Origin: Kiloniella spongiae
Lineage (GTDB): Bacteria; Pseudomonadota; Alphaproteobacteria; Kiloniellales; Kiloniellaceae
Assembly (NCBI RefSeq): GCF_001026905.1
Contig: NZ_LAQL01000004.1
Coordinates: 1-64,000, forward strand
DNA length: 64,000 nucleotides
Reading direction: 5' to 3'
This document shows positions 50,189-60,523 of the stretch, piece by piece (the stretch's first letter is position 1; each line of letters starts with the position of its first letter). A program made the translations under genes and the position numbers. A model generated the notes under the pieces. The model saw only the letters and a list, made by a program, of their open reading frames with translations. It did not search any database and was not told where the DNA came from.

Positions 50189-50536
50189 CTAGTATGAAAA
50201 CAGAGCTTTGGAATCAGCAGGAGCTTCCGCTCTTTCATTCAAACCATAATCTCGTTCCACGCAAGCAACCCTTAGCCTGTAGTTAGACCCCCCCCCTTCT
50301 CGTCCCTTCATTTGCGTTTGCCGATGGTCAAAACAATTACGCCACTCCTTAACCGCAGCTTCATCTCGCCAAAAGGATAGTGAGAGAATTTTCTGGTCAT
50401 CAACAAGAGACTGAAAACGTTCAATAGAAATAAATCCATCAATATCTTCGAGCTTGTCTTTCAAGTCAGCTGCCAGTGCAAGGTAATGATCTTTTTGTCC
50501 CTTTGCAGGGATTACTTCAAAAATTACGGCGATCAT
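50189..50536 (-). CDS. antibiotic biosynthesis monooxygenase (ABM) domain protein
   Basis: 115 residues. Ferredoxin-like ABM fold: 'MIAVIFEVIPAKGQKDHYLALAADLKDKLEDIDGFISIERFQSLVDDQKILSLSFWRDEAAVKEWRNCFDHRQTQMKGR'. Members are small oxygenases or haem-degrading-like proteins; substrate unknown. Overlaps the NIPSNAP gene by 4 nt (ATGA), implying joint production. Confidence 0.85.
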   Translation of the reverse strand: MIAVIFEVIPAKGQKDHYLALAADLKDKLEDIDGFISIERFQSLVDDQKILSLSFWRDEAAVKEWRNCFDHRQTQMKGREGGGSNYRLRVACVERDYGLNERAEAPADSKALFSY

Positions 50537-50862
50537 GACGCAACAAAACTGGCATGAGGTAAAGAGACATTCTTCACAAAAAGGCGATCTTCTCTAAGAA
50601 TGAATTTCTCTTTTTGTGCAAACTCATAATTTGCCTTACCGAGAGGATGTGTCGCCAATTTTTGTCGATAGACTTCATACGCAGCCATACTCTCAATATT
50701 ATAAATACCATAGGCCGTTGTTGTAGAACCTTCATGGGGAGAGAAATAGCCAATTAAATCGGCCCCACATTCAGGAATAGCCTGCCCCCAGTTCTGGGCA
50801 TAGGTATTAAACAGATCTTTTTTATAGGGATCAATTTGGTAGGTAATAATACACGTAATCAT
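50533..50862 (-). CDS. NIPSNAP family protein
   Basis: 109 residues. 'MITCIITYQIDPYKKDLFNTYAQNWGQAIPECGADLIGYFSPHEGSTTTAYGIYNIESMAAYEVYRQKLATHPLGKANYEFA' is the NIPSNAP dimeric alpha+beta pattern, structurally close to ABM. First gene of a two-gene operon with the ABM protein. Biological role of bacterial members is unsettled. Confidence 0.85.
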   Translation of the reverse strand: MITCIITYQIDPYKKDLFNTYAQNWGQAIPECGADLIGYFSPHEGSTTTAYGIYNIESMAAYEVYRQKLATHPLGKANYEFAQKEKFILREDRLFVKNVSLPHASFVAS

Positions 50863-50968
50863 GTTAACCTCTTATCGTTAAGACAAGAGAGTATTACCAC
50901 CGACGAAAGTTAAAATGATTCGTCACATAACGAATGTATGAAATAATAACAACTATATGCAACACAGA

Positions 50969-51778
50969 CTAAACGCCAAATAATTTGCGATGTATTTCAT
51001 TCCAAAGTTCTTGGGTGGGCGCCAGTAACAGCCCTTGTTTGCTGTAAGCACTGTAACTATAAGCAGCTCTATCGAGACAGGCTCCATATCCACCAGCCTC
51101 TCGATGAATAAGCTCACCGGGCAGATGGTCCCAGGGCATTAGTCGGGTAAAAAGGGCAAATTGGGTTTTAGAAGTCGCCAGACGTTCATAATCAGCTCCA
51201 GCGCAACGTAGTGTATTCACTGTATTAAGTTTTGACCGGTTTTTATCTATCGCTTTTCTGATCTTTGGATCTTGATCTTCAGAGCCATGGAGCGTTCCCA
51301 CACTCTCACTTAGGGCTTTAGCTGACACTTGAATAGACAATCGTTGATCATCTTGATAAGCCCCTTCTCCTCTTCGTGCTTGAAGCATGCTCTGGTTAAC
51401 CGGATTTAATATCCACCCCGCAACTGTTTCGCCCTGATAAAGCAGCGCCAACATAGTTTTAAAAACATCCCGGCCACGGGCAAAGTTATTCGTTCCATCA
51501 ATAGGGTCAATGATCCATGTAAGCCCATGCTCATCAAGATTTTGTAATAAATCGGGAGAACTCGCGACTTTCTCCTCCCCAATAACCTGACTACCCGGCA
51601 ATAAATCAATCAACCGCCTTTCAAGCAGAGCTTCAGCCTCTGTATCAGCGACAGTAACGGTCTCACCGCCTTTTTTGTATGAAACATCACCTTCTGACAG
51701 GTTCTGAAACCTTGGCAAAATCACCTGTTCAGCAACTTCATTAAGAAGGCCTGCAACCCTATCCAGCTTTGAGAACAT
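50969..51778 (-). CDS. inositol monophosphatase family protein
   Basis: 269 residues. Metal-binding motifs 'VADTEAEALLERRLIDLLPGSQVIGEE' and 'TWIIDPIDGTNNFARG' (DPIDGT), closing 'AGADYERLATSKTQFALFTRLMPWDHLPGELIHREAGG' (WDxxPG). Could act on inositol-1-phosphate, histidinol phosphate or 3'-phosphoadenosine-type substrates. Follows the deaminase gene on the same strand after 42 nt. Confidence 0.9.
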   Translation of the reverse strand: MFSKLDRVAGLLNEVAEQVILPRFQNLSEGDVSYKKGGETVTVADTEAEALLERRLIDLLPGSQVIGEEKVASSPDLLQNLDEHGLTWIIDPIDGTNNFARGRDVFKTMLALLYQGETVAGWILNPVNQSMLQARRGEGAYQDDQRLSIQVSAKALSESVGTLHGSEDQDPKIRKAIDKNRSKLNTVNTLRCAGADYERLATSKTQFALFTRLMPWDHLPGELIHREAGGYGACLDRAAYSYSAYSKQGLLLAPTQELWNEIHRKLFGV

Positions 51779-51820
51779 TACGCAGCCAACAGATTTATTG
51801 TAGGATCGATACAGATCATG

Positions 51821-52840
51821 TCATCTATGGCTTGAAACAACATTATCGATACGATCCAAGTGCTGTTGTTTCTCATCGTCTGTCAGGAACGATCCTGAAA
51901 TCGAGTTGCGACACAACACAGCAATATCATCCTTGCTCAAGTCTAAAGCTTCGACAACTGATAAAAAGTTTGCGGTCATATAGCCGCCAAAATAAGCTGG
52001 ATCATCGGAATTTACCGTGACCTTGAGACCAGCCTGCATCATTTTTTTCAGCGGGTGATCTTTCATATTTGCCACACCACAAAGCTTGAGGTTTGAAAGT
52101 GGGCACACAGTAAAGGCAATACCAGAGCTTGCCAGTTTCCGAGTTAAGGCAAGATCCTCAATTGTTCTGTTACCATGATCCAACCGATCAATCTTTAACA
52201 ATTCAATTGCCTCACGTACGTACTCCGAAGGCCCTTCTTCCCCCGCATGCGCCACCAGCTTGAGATCCAAATCGCGGGCTGCGTTAAAAACGCGCTCAAA
52301 CTTCGAAGGTGGATGCCCCATTTCACTTGAATCCAGCCCGACCGCGACAATGCGCCCGTCGAACCATGGCTTTGCCTCTTCAAGCGTTGCAAAAGCATCT
52401 TCTTCACTCAAGTGGCGCAAGAAAGACATGATAAGCTCTGAGGTTACGCCCAGTTTTTCTTGCCCATCATCCAGAGCACGCAAGATACCGTTTGTTACGG
52501 TTGAAAATGCAACGCCACGGCTTGTGTGTCCTTGAGGATCATAAAAAACTTCAACGTGGACCACACCTTCTTTGGCGATTTTTTCCAAATAAGCAAAGGT
52601 CAGATCATAAAAATCCTGCTCCGTCTGAAGAACATTCATCCCCTGATAATAAATATCAAGAAAGTCCTGTAAGTTGGAAAACTTATAGGCAGTACGAATT
52701 TCCTCAACAGACTTATAGGGTAAATCAATATTATTTCTGATAGCCAAATCCATCATCATTTCCGGTTCCAATGAACCTTCGATATGAAGATGTAGTTCAG
52801 CTTTGGGGAGCGCATTGATAAAGTCTGTTAAGTTGCTCAT
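51821..52840 (-). CDS. adenine deaminase (annotated family: adenosine deaminase)
   Basis: 339 residues. Zinc ligands 'KAELHLHIEGSLEPE' and 'LKLVAHAGEEGPSEY', 'HGNRTIEDLALTRKLASSGIAFTVCPLSNLKLCG', and 'VTVNSDDPAYFGGYMTANF'. The last motif and 'VEVFYDPQGHTSRGVAF' are the variants I associate with bacterial adenine deaminases (adenine to hypoxanthine) rather than true adenosine deaminases, which have TDDP(L/A)xF. Purine salvage role. Specificity is inference. Confidence 0.85.
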   Translation of the reverse strand: MSNLTDFINALPKAELHLHIEGSLEPEMMMDLAIRNNIDLPYKSVEEIRTAYKFSNLQDFLDIYYQGMNVLQTEQDFYDLTFAYLEKIAKEGVVHVEVFYDPQGHTSRGVAFSTVTNGILRALDDGQEKLGVTSELIMSFLRHLSEEDAFATLEEAKPWFDGRIVAVGLDSSEMGHPPSKFERVFNAARDLDLKLVAHAGEEGPSEYVREAIELLKIDRLDHGNRTIEDLALTRKLASSGIAFTVCPLSNLKLCGVANMKDHPLKKMMQAGLKVTVNSDDPAYFGGYMTANFLSVVEALDLSKDDIAVLCRNSISGSFLTDDEKQQHLDRIDNVVSSHR

Positions 52841-52986
52841 ATAATTTGTCCGAATAAATATCTAACTCACTTAGACTCTAACTTTTAATTCCATTCTTGA
52901 AAATAGATCGGAGAGATTTTCTTTGCCAATCCCTTAAATCAACAGGATAAATTGATGAACCTCTAAGGATCATCCCCACAAAAAAA

Positions 52987-53004
52987 GGGAGCCAAACGGC
53001 TCCC
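52987..53004 (-). terminator. terminator of the groESL operon
   Basis: GGGAGCC/GGCTCCC flanked by A6 and T7, a classic symmetrical terminator usable from either side, 32 bases past the groEL stop. Confidence 0.92.
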
Positions 53005-53035
53005 TTTTTTTATAGCAAACGGTTGTTTGGCTGGC

Positions 53036-54709
<1,674 letters not shown>

Positions 54710-54725
54710 TTAATTCAGGGACCAG

Positions 54726-54757
54726 TAATATTGAAGCTTATTTAAAGCTTAATATTA
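54726..54757 (-). promoter_or_regulatory. hairpin between groES and groEL
   Basis: TAATATT-g-AAGCTT / AAGCTT-AATATTA: a 13-bp stem with a single bulged base and a 5-base loop, overlapping the groES stop. AU-rich and without a T-run, so more likely an mRNA processing or stability element setting the groES:groEL ratio than a terminator. Confidence 0.5.
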
Positions 54758-55042
54758 TTGAAGAATGCCCATAATGTCGGACTCACGCATGATTAGCAGT
54801 GTTTTGCCATCAAGCTTAACTTCGGTGCCGGACCACTTACCATAAAGAACAGTGTCGCCTTCTTTAACGTCGAGAGGAACAACTTTGCCATCATCAGAAC
54901 GAGCGCCACTGCCAACAGCAGTAACTTTACCCTGCATTGGTTTTTCTTTTGCAGTATCGGGAATGATGATACCACCAGCAGTTTTTTCTTCCTGGTCTAG
55001 CGGCTCAATAACAACACGATCGTGAAGAGGTTTGAAGCTCAT
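54755..55042 (-). CDS. groES: co-chaperonin GroES (Hsp10)
   Basis: 95 residues. '[46 protein letters not shown]' with the mobile loop, and '[36 protein letters not shown]'. Caps the GroEL ring as a heptamer. First gene of the operon; CIRCE lies 70 bases upstream. Confidence 0.99.
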   Translation of the reverse strand: MSFKPLHDRVVIEPLDQEEKTAGGIIIPDTAKEKPMQGKVTAVGSGARSDDGKVVPLDVKEGDTVLYGKWSGTEVKLDGKTLLIMRESDIMGILQ

Positions 55043-55111
55043 AGATCAACTCCATCAGAGTATATTAAAACAAAAAAATTTCGGGCACCCAAGGTGAGAG
55101 TTTTCTTATTG

Positions 55112-55138
55112 TTAGCACTCCCACCGAATGAGTGCTAA
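55112..55138. promoter_or_regulatory. CIRCE operator upstream of groES
   Basis: TTAGCACTC, nine bases, GAGTGCTAA: the exact HrcA-binding consensus. Predicts HrcA repression of groESL with heat induction. Confidence 0.97.
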
Positions 55139-55203
55139 CAGCGATATAGAACTCGGGTAGTAGGATGTCAACCAATCGAGAAAAAAATAATTAGAATGGC
55201 TTC

Positions 55204-56550
55204 TTATTCTTCCGGTTCTTCTGGCTCTTCTTCGAGCGGATTTATGCCAAATTTGCTGATAAACTTATCAGCATCAGCCTGAAGAATAGAAAGAGAAACC
55301 CAGACACCCTCTTCATGGTGATCCTGTTCAAGGACTTTGGCATTATCGTGTAACCAGGATAAAGCCGCACCATTCTCATAGGGAATTTCAAATTCATAAA
55401 CAAGGTTTTGCGCATCAAGAAGCCGCTCAACCATATGCAAGAACTCAGAACACCCCTCACCCGTAATTGCAGAACAAAGAAGCGTTGTATCCTGATGTCC
55501 AGATTGTATTTCCAAAGAAGATTTTATTTCTTCAGAAAGCAAGTCCGATTTGTTCCAGACTTCAATCATATCCTTTTGAATATCCGGATCTAGCTCCAAA
55601 TCATTCAGAACAGCCTTAACGTCATCTTTTTGAGCTTCAGTATCTTCGTGCGAAACATCTCTTACATGGACCAGCACATTCGCTTCTCTGACCTCTTCCA
55701 AAGTGGCTCGGAAAGAGGCGATCAAATCTGTTGGCAATTCTGAAATAAATCCAACTGTATCTGATAAAATAATTTCGCGCCCGGATGGCAAGTTAACCCG
55801 GCGCATCGTTGGGTCCAGTGTTGCAAATAACAGATCTTCAGCAAAAACCTTTGATTCAGTCAGCCGATTAAAGAGCGTCGATTTTCCTGCATTTGTATAT
55901 CCCACCAATGAAACAATCGGAAAAGGTACCTTCCGGCGCGCCGAACGATGTAGCTCGCGGGTTTTCTTCACCATTTCAAGATCGCTTTTCAAACGAACGA
56001 TTTTTTCATCAATCAAACGTCTATCAATCTCGATCTGACGCTCCCCCGGACCACCCATAAAGCCTGCACCACCGCGCTGACGCTCAAGGTGTGTCCAAGA
56101 TCGTACCAATCTTGAACGCTGATAACTTAACTGAGCAAGATCAACCTGTAGCTTACCCTCTTTGGTACGCGCGCGTTCACCGAAAATTTCAAGAATAAGC
56201 CCAGTCCGATCAATGACCTTTGCTTCCCATCCCTTTTCAAGATTTCGCTGTTGCACGGGCGTCAAAGCCGTATCGACAATAACAACCTCGACATCGTTGG
56301 CATGAATATAATCGTGATACTTTTCGATGATACCGGAACCAAACAAAGTGGATGGCTTAGGTCGGGCAACCGTAATTACCTCGTGGCGTATGATCTCTAG
56401 ATCAATTGCCAAAGCCAAGCCGTAAGCTTCTTCAAGCCGCGCTTCAGAAGAACGGATTGATTGAGAAGCTTTTTTTAATTCCGGATGAAGTACAATGGCG
56501 CGGACCTTTTTTTTACGGTCCACGCCATCATCAATAAATTTTGAGCCCAT
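55204..56550 (-). CDS. hflX: GTPase HflX
   Basis: 448 residues from the ATG at 56550; a TTG at 56562 would add four. Ribosome-associated GTPase that can split stalled ribosomes. N-terminal HflX domain ('VIVDTALTPVQQRNLEKGWEAKVIDRTGLILEIFGERARTKEGKLQVDLAQLSYQRSRL'), 'GGAGFMGGPGERQIEIDRRLI', then the G domain: G1 'VGYTNAGKSTLFN', G3 'LSDTVGFISELP', G4 'WNKSD'. Acidic C-terminal tail. It follows hfq, the standard hfq-hflX arrangement. Confidence 0.97.
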   Translation of the reverse strand: MGSKFIDDGVDRKKKVRAIVLHPELKKASQSIRSSEARLEEAYGLALAIDLEIIRHEVITVARPKPSTLFGSGIIEKYHDYIHANDVEVVIVDTALTPVQQRNLEKGWEAKVIDRTGLILEIFGERARTKEGKLQVDLAQLSYQRSRLVRSWTHLERQRGGAGFMGGPGERQIEIDRRLIDEKIVRLKSDLEMVKKTRELHRSARRKVPFPIVSLVGYTNAGKSTLFNRLTESKVFAEDLLFATLDPTMRRVNLPSGREIILSDTVGFISELPTDLIASFRATLEEVREANVLVHVRDVSHEDTEAQKDDVKAVLNDLELDPDIQKDMIEVWNKSDLLSEEIKSSLEIQSGHQDTTLLCSAITGEGCSEFLHMVERLLDAQNLVYEFEIPYENGAALSWLHDNAKVLEQDHHEEGVWVSLSILQADADKFISKFGINPLEEEPEEPEE

Positions 56551-56574
56551 ATAAATCAGCAAAACCTGTGAAGG

Positions 56575-56835
56575 TTACGATGCTGCTCCGCCTTCGTCGT
56601 CCTTGCCCGGATCAAAAAGCTGAACTGGTGTCGCAGGCATAATTGTTGAGATCGCGTGTTTGTATACGAGTTGTGCATGTGCATCACGACGAAGCAATAC
56701 AGAGAAATTATCAAACCATGAGATAATGCCTTGCAGCTTGACGCCATTTACCAAAAAGACCGTTACCGGGACTTTGTTTTTGCGAATCGTATTCAGGAAT
56801 ACATCCTGTACGTTCTGTGATTTTTCCGCGGCCAT
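56575..56835 (-). CDS. hfq: RNA chaperone Hfq
   Basis: 86 residues. '[61 protein letters not shown]' covers Sm1 and Sm2 with the YKHAIS motif. Hexameric ring pairing small RNAs with mRNAs. Short C-terminal tail as in alphaproteobacteria. A ~150-base gap (56836-56994) to the HAD gene likely holds its promoter and no gene I can support. Confidence 0.98.
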   Translation of the reverse strand: MAAEKSQNVQDVFLNTIRKNKVPVTVFLVNGVKLQGIISWFDNFSVLLRRDAHAQLVYKHAISTIMPATPVQLFDPGKDDEGGAAS

Positions 56836-56994
56836 CGCGTTTAATCCCCTTTTTGTTTTTATTACGTGTTTTTATTGGTTGGTATTATTAGCTTTTGGGG
56901 TTATGCCCGAAAATCGGACAAGAGAGATTCTTTATCATTATGCTGAGGAAATACAACCCCTCATCAACACAGGACTTAAAAATCCCCTAATTTT

Positions 56995-57642
56995 CTATGC
57001 TAAAAATGCTTTCATTTCGCCACAGGATGCAAAATGCAAAGCAGGTTTACACTCGATAAACTCTTCATCTCGAGGAGCATCAGGGCGGATTAGAACCGGA
57101 TAACAAGCACAGTTGTGAGCACATTGAAGATCAATATCCGTATCCCCGACAAACCATACCCCTTTATCTTGAGAAAGTTCACTTCCCTTCAACGCCAAAT
57201 CCATAACACCCGGATCTGGCTTATCTTTAGCGGCATCATTTGCACCGATGATATTTTGAAAAAAGCCGTCCCATCCCAAATGAGTGACCTCTTTACGAAG
57301 GATATACCCTTTTTTATTGCTCACAATAGAAAGATAGACACCCTGTGACACAAGAAATTCCAAAAGTTCTTTTGCTTGTGGCAAAGGCGCCAAGACATCC
57401 AAGTGACTTGCTTCGTAAGTATTGTAGAAAATTTTAGTCGCAATCTCGACTTTATCCCCAAAAATTTTGGGGAAACTTTCACGTGCCGAGGCACGAACTC
57501 TGTCCTTGACCTCTTCGAGTGTCCAGGGATCTTGCCCCATTTCGTTAAAGGTAACAGAAAGCGCATGATGGATCGAAATCCAACTGTCGATTAATGTATT
57601 ATCCCAATCGAAGACAACAGCTTTGGGGAATGAAGATGTCAT
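56995..57642 (-). CDS. HAD-superfamily hydrolase (phosphoglycolate phosphatase-like)
   Basis: 215 residues from the ATG at 57642, which starts directly before 'FPKAVVFDWDNTLIDSW' (motif I DxDxT); the frame is open to 57717 inside trkA. Motif II 'LSIVSNKKG', motif III Lys and motif IV 'GVWFVGDTDIDLQCAHNCACYPVLI'. Small-molecule phosphatase; substrate not determinable. Between trkA and hfq on the same strand. Confidence 0.88.
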   Translation of the reverse strand: MTSSFPKAVVFDWDNTLIDSWISIHHALSVTFNEMGQDPWTLEEVKDRVRASARESFPKIFGDKVEIATKIFYNTYEASHLDVLAPLPQAKELLEFLVSQGVYLSIVSNKKGYILRKEVTHLGWDGFFQNIIGANDAAKDKPDPGVMDLALKGSELSQDKGVWFVGDTDIDLQCAHNCACYPVLIRPDAPRDEEFIECKPALHFASCGEMKAFLA

Positions 57643-57691
57643 GAAATATGATGTCTCTAATAATTTAAGATGATAAATCTGTGTCGTGTTC

Positions 57692-59068
57692 CTAAAAAAA
57701 CTCAAGCTTAACAGCAAACAGCTTTTCTATCTTTTTAACAGCTTCCGCAGCGGAGAAAATAACAACCAAATCATGAGATCGCACGATTGTACCTCCCCTT
57801 GGAATAATAACTTCACCGTCTCTGACAATTGCACCGACAATAACTCCCGGCGGAAGTTTAGCTTCACGGATTGGCACACCAACAAGGCTTGATGTTTCAA
57901 GCGCTTCAGCTTCAATAACTTCACCAAGACCATCAGCAATAGTATGAACAGACCGAATACGCCCTCTTCGAACATGTTGCAAGATGTTGGACACGGTAAT
58001 ACTGCGCGGATTAACAACCGTATCAATACCCAGAGTACTGATTAGCGGTGCATAGGACGTGGTGTTAATCAACGTCACAGCACGTTTGCAGCCATGTCGC
58101 TTGGCAAGTAGTGACGTAAGGATGTTCACCTCATCATCATTGGTTACTGCAACGATTGTCTCTGTTGTCGAAATATTAACCTCATTCAAAATCTCCGCAT
58201 CAAGAGAATCACCATGGATAACCACAGTTCTCTTCAAGGATTTTGCAACAAATTCAGCGCGTTTTTTATCAAGCTCAATAAGCTTGAGCTTTACTTGAGG
58301 GTGGTTCTCTTCAACCGTTCTGGCAAGATAAAGACCAATGTTCCCCCCACCAATAATAACAACTCTGCGTGCTTCTGATTCTGAATGACCAAAGGCATCC
58401 ATAGTCCGGTTCAGGTGCCCATGATCCAAGACCAAGTACACATCATCACCAGGACGCAGCTCATCATCGGGGGTCGGTACAAAGCCCTTACCCTGACGAA
58501 AAATACCAACGACAACAACATTCAACGTCGGGAAGAGCTCTGTCAATTGCCGAAGAGGTGTATGAATAATCGGTGTGTCTTCGGTACAATGCACACCAAT
58601 CAAACTTACCTTGCCATCAGCAAGCGGATAGACATCAAATGCGCCCGGTATCTGAAGACGTTTTTCAATTGCTGCTGCTACTTCAATTTCAGGTGAAATG
58701 ATAACGTCAATAGGCATGTGATCACGTGTAAAGAGATCCGACCACATCGGATCCAGATAATTTTGCTCACGGATACGCGCAATCTTTGTTGGCACATCGA
58801 ACATGGAATGACAAATCTGACAAGCAACCATATTTACTTCGTCAGCATGCGTTACCGCAATAATCATGTCAGCTTCGGATGCGCCTGCTTTTTCTAAAAT
58901 GTTTGGGTGTGAAGCAAAACCAACCACACCTTTCACATCCAATGAATCGGTAATTTTATTTACCAATGCAGGATCTCGATCAATCACAGTGATATCGGCA
59001 TTCTCGCTTGCAAGATAGCGGGCAATGTTAAAGCCCACCTGGCCAGCACCACAAATAACTACTTTCAT
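57692..59068 (-). CDS. trkA: Trk system potassium uptake regulator TrkA
   Basis: 458 residues with two RCK units. First 'MKVVICGAGQVGFNIARYLASENADITVIDRD' (Rossmann NAD-binding) with its TrkA_C half; second 'ARRVVIIGGGNIGLYLARTVEENHPQVKLKLIELDKKRAEFVAKSL' and a final TrkA_C 'REAKLPPGVIVGAIVRDGEVIIPRGGTIVRSHDLVVIFSAAEAVKKIEKLF'. Gates TrkH-type K+ channels by nucleotide binding. Lies 27 nt downstream of ntrX, an order typical of alphaproteobacteria. Confidence 0.96.
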   Translation of the reverse strand: MKVVICGAGQVGFNIARYLASENADITVIDRDPALVNKITDSLDVKGVVGFASHPNILEKAGASEADMIIAVTHADEVNMVACQICHSMFDVPTKIARIREQNYLDPMWSDLFTRDHMPIDVIISPEIEVAAAIEKRLQIPGAFDVYPLADGKVSLIGVHCTEDTPIIHTPLRQLTELFPTLNVVVVGIFRQGKGFVPTPDDELRPGDDVYLVLDHGHLNRTMDAFGHSESEARRVVIIGGGNIGLYLARTVEENHPQVKLKLIELDKKRAEFVAKSLKRTVVIHGDSLDAEILNEVNISTTETIVAVTNDDEVNILTSLLAKRHGCKRAVTLINTTSYAPLISTLGIDTVVNPRSITVSNILQHVRRGRIRSVHTIADGLGEVIEAEALETSSLVGVPIREAKLPPGVIVGAIVRDGEVIIPRGGTIVRSHDLVVIFSAAEAVKKIEKLFAVKLEFF

Positions 59069-59095
59069 AACAGGATCCTAAATCCGTAAATTTCC

Positions 59096-60487
59096 TTAGC
59101 CTCGATCTGTCGAAATACCAAGTGTTCTCAGTTTACGATGCAAAGCAGATCGTTCCATACCAATAAATGTTGATGTTTTCGAGATATTTCCACCAAACCT
59201 CATAATCTGAGCTTCAAGATATCTTTTCTCGAACAACTCCCGCGCTTCTCTTAATGACAAAGCCATCAGATCTTCTTGCCCTGAACCGCCAGATGAAACA
59301 GACGGAGAAATAGATCCAATATCAGGCGGCATCATCTCTGCAGAGATCATTTCATCCCCTTCGCCTGGTGCCATAATCAACAGCCAATCAATAACATTTC
59401 TAAGCTGACGAACATTTCCAGGCCACTCATAGGCCTGCAGAGAAGCCATAGCATCCTGGGCCAGTGGACGAGCAGGAATACCATTGGTTTTCGCAGATAG
59501 ATCCATAAAGTATTCAATCAGGTCAGGAATATCATCGCGACGATCAACCAATGCAGGCACAATCAGTGGAACAACATTCAGGCGATAATACAAATCTTCC
59601 CTGAATTCACCTGCTGCAATTAATGCCTGTAGATCCTTGTTGGTAGAGGCAATAACCCTGACATCAACCTCGACTTCGACATCGCCGCCTACTCTGGTAA
59701 AGGATTGTTCCTGCAAAACACGAACAATTTTTCCCTGCGTTTCAAGTGGCATATCGGCCACTTCATCCAACAAAAGAGTTCCTCCATGAGCCTGCTCAAA
59801 GGTGCCAACTCTTATGGATATCTCCCCGTCGTCACCTTTGCTCTCAGTACCAAAGAGCTCACTTTCTAGACGATCAGGATGCATCGTGGCGCAATTCAAT
59901 GCGACGAATGCGCCATTATGACGCGTGGATTGTTGATGCAGTTGGCGCGCCACTACTTCTTTTCCTGCCCCTGCAGGACCAGTTATCAAAACACGGCTAC
60001 CAGTCGGAGCAACCTTATCCAAGGCTTGTTGCAATTGAAGCACTGGTGCAGATGAACCAATTAATGATGACTGCACAGCTGCACTTACTCTAAGACGCTC
60101 ATTTTCCCGCCTTAACTCTGAAAGCTCTATAGCACGGTTAATAATCAAAAGTAATCGATCCGATTTAAACGGCTTCTCAACAAAATCAAATGCGCCGATC
60201 TTAATCGCACTTACTGCTGTTTCAATCGTGCCGTGGCCAGACATCATCACAACAGGTAAATCACTATAATCATGCTTAATGGCTTCGAGTATGCCAATAC
60301 CATCAAGTTCAGAATTGTTAAGCCAAATATCCAAAACAACCAGACTGGGGCGTCGGGCATGAATTGTCGCCAGAGCTTCCTGGCTGTTAGCAGCCTCCCT
60401 GACAACATAGCCTTCATCTTCCAGGATACCACTCAGGGCCATTCTGATGTCTGTTTCGTCATCAACAATGAGAATTTCGCGAGTCAT
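59096..60487 (-). CDS. ntrX: nitrogen/redox response regulator NtrX
   Basis: 463 residues. Receiver domain ('ILIVDDETDIRMALSGILEDEGY', phosphoacceptor in 'LVVLDIWLNNSELDGI', Lys in 'DFVEKPFKSDRLL'), AAA+ domain with Walker A 'ITGPAGAGKEVVA' and Walker B 'GTLLLDEVADMP', and a C-terminal Fis-type HTH. Where sigma-54 activators have GAFTGA this protein has 'FGTESKGDDGEISIRVGTFEQ', so it should not remodel sigma-54 polymerase; this is known of alphaproteobacterial NtrX. Partner of NtrY directly upstream. Confidence 0.95.
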   Translation of the reverse strand: MTREILIVDDETDIRMALSGILEDEGYVVREAANSQEALATIHARRPSLVVLDIWLNNSELDGIGILEAIKHDYSDLPVVMMSGHGTIETAVSAIKIGAFDFVEKPFKSDRLLLIINRAIELSELRRENERLRVSAAVQSSLIGSSAPVLQLQQALDKVAPTGSRVLITGPAGAGKEVVARQLHQQSTRHNGAFVALNCATMHPDRLESELFGTESKGDDGEISIRVGTFEQAHGGTLLLDEVADMPLETQGKIVRVLQEQSFTRVGGDVEVEVDVRVIASTNKDLQALIAAGEFREDLYYRLNVVPLIVPALVDRRDDIPDLIEYFMDLSAKTNGIPARPLAQDAMASLQAYEWPGNVRQLRNVIDWLLIMAPGEGDEMISAEMMPPDIGSISPSVSSGGSGQEDLMALSLREARELFEKRYLEAQIMRFGGNISKTSTFIGMERSALHRKLRTLGISTDRG

Positions 60488-60523
60488 GTAATCAATCTGT
60501 TTAAATGAGTTATAATATTCTAT

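Noticed and set aside
55100-55140. CIRCE repeat considered as terminator
   Set aside because: The exact TTAGCACTC-N9-GAGTGCTAA spacing and location upstream of groES identify it as the HrcA operator; no T-run follows.
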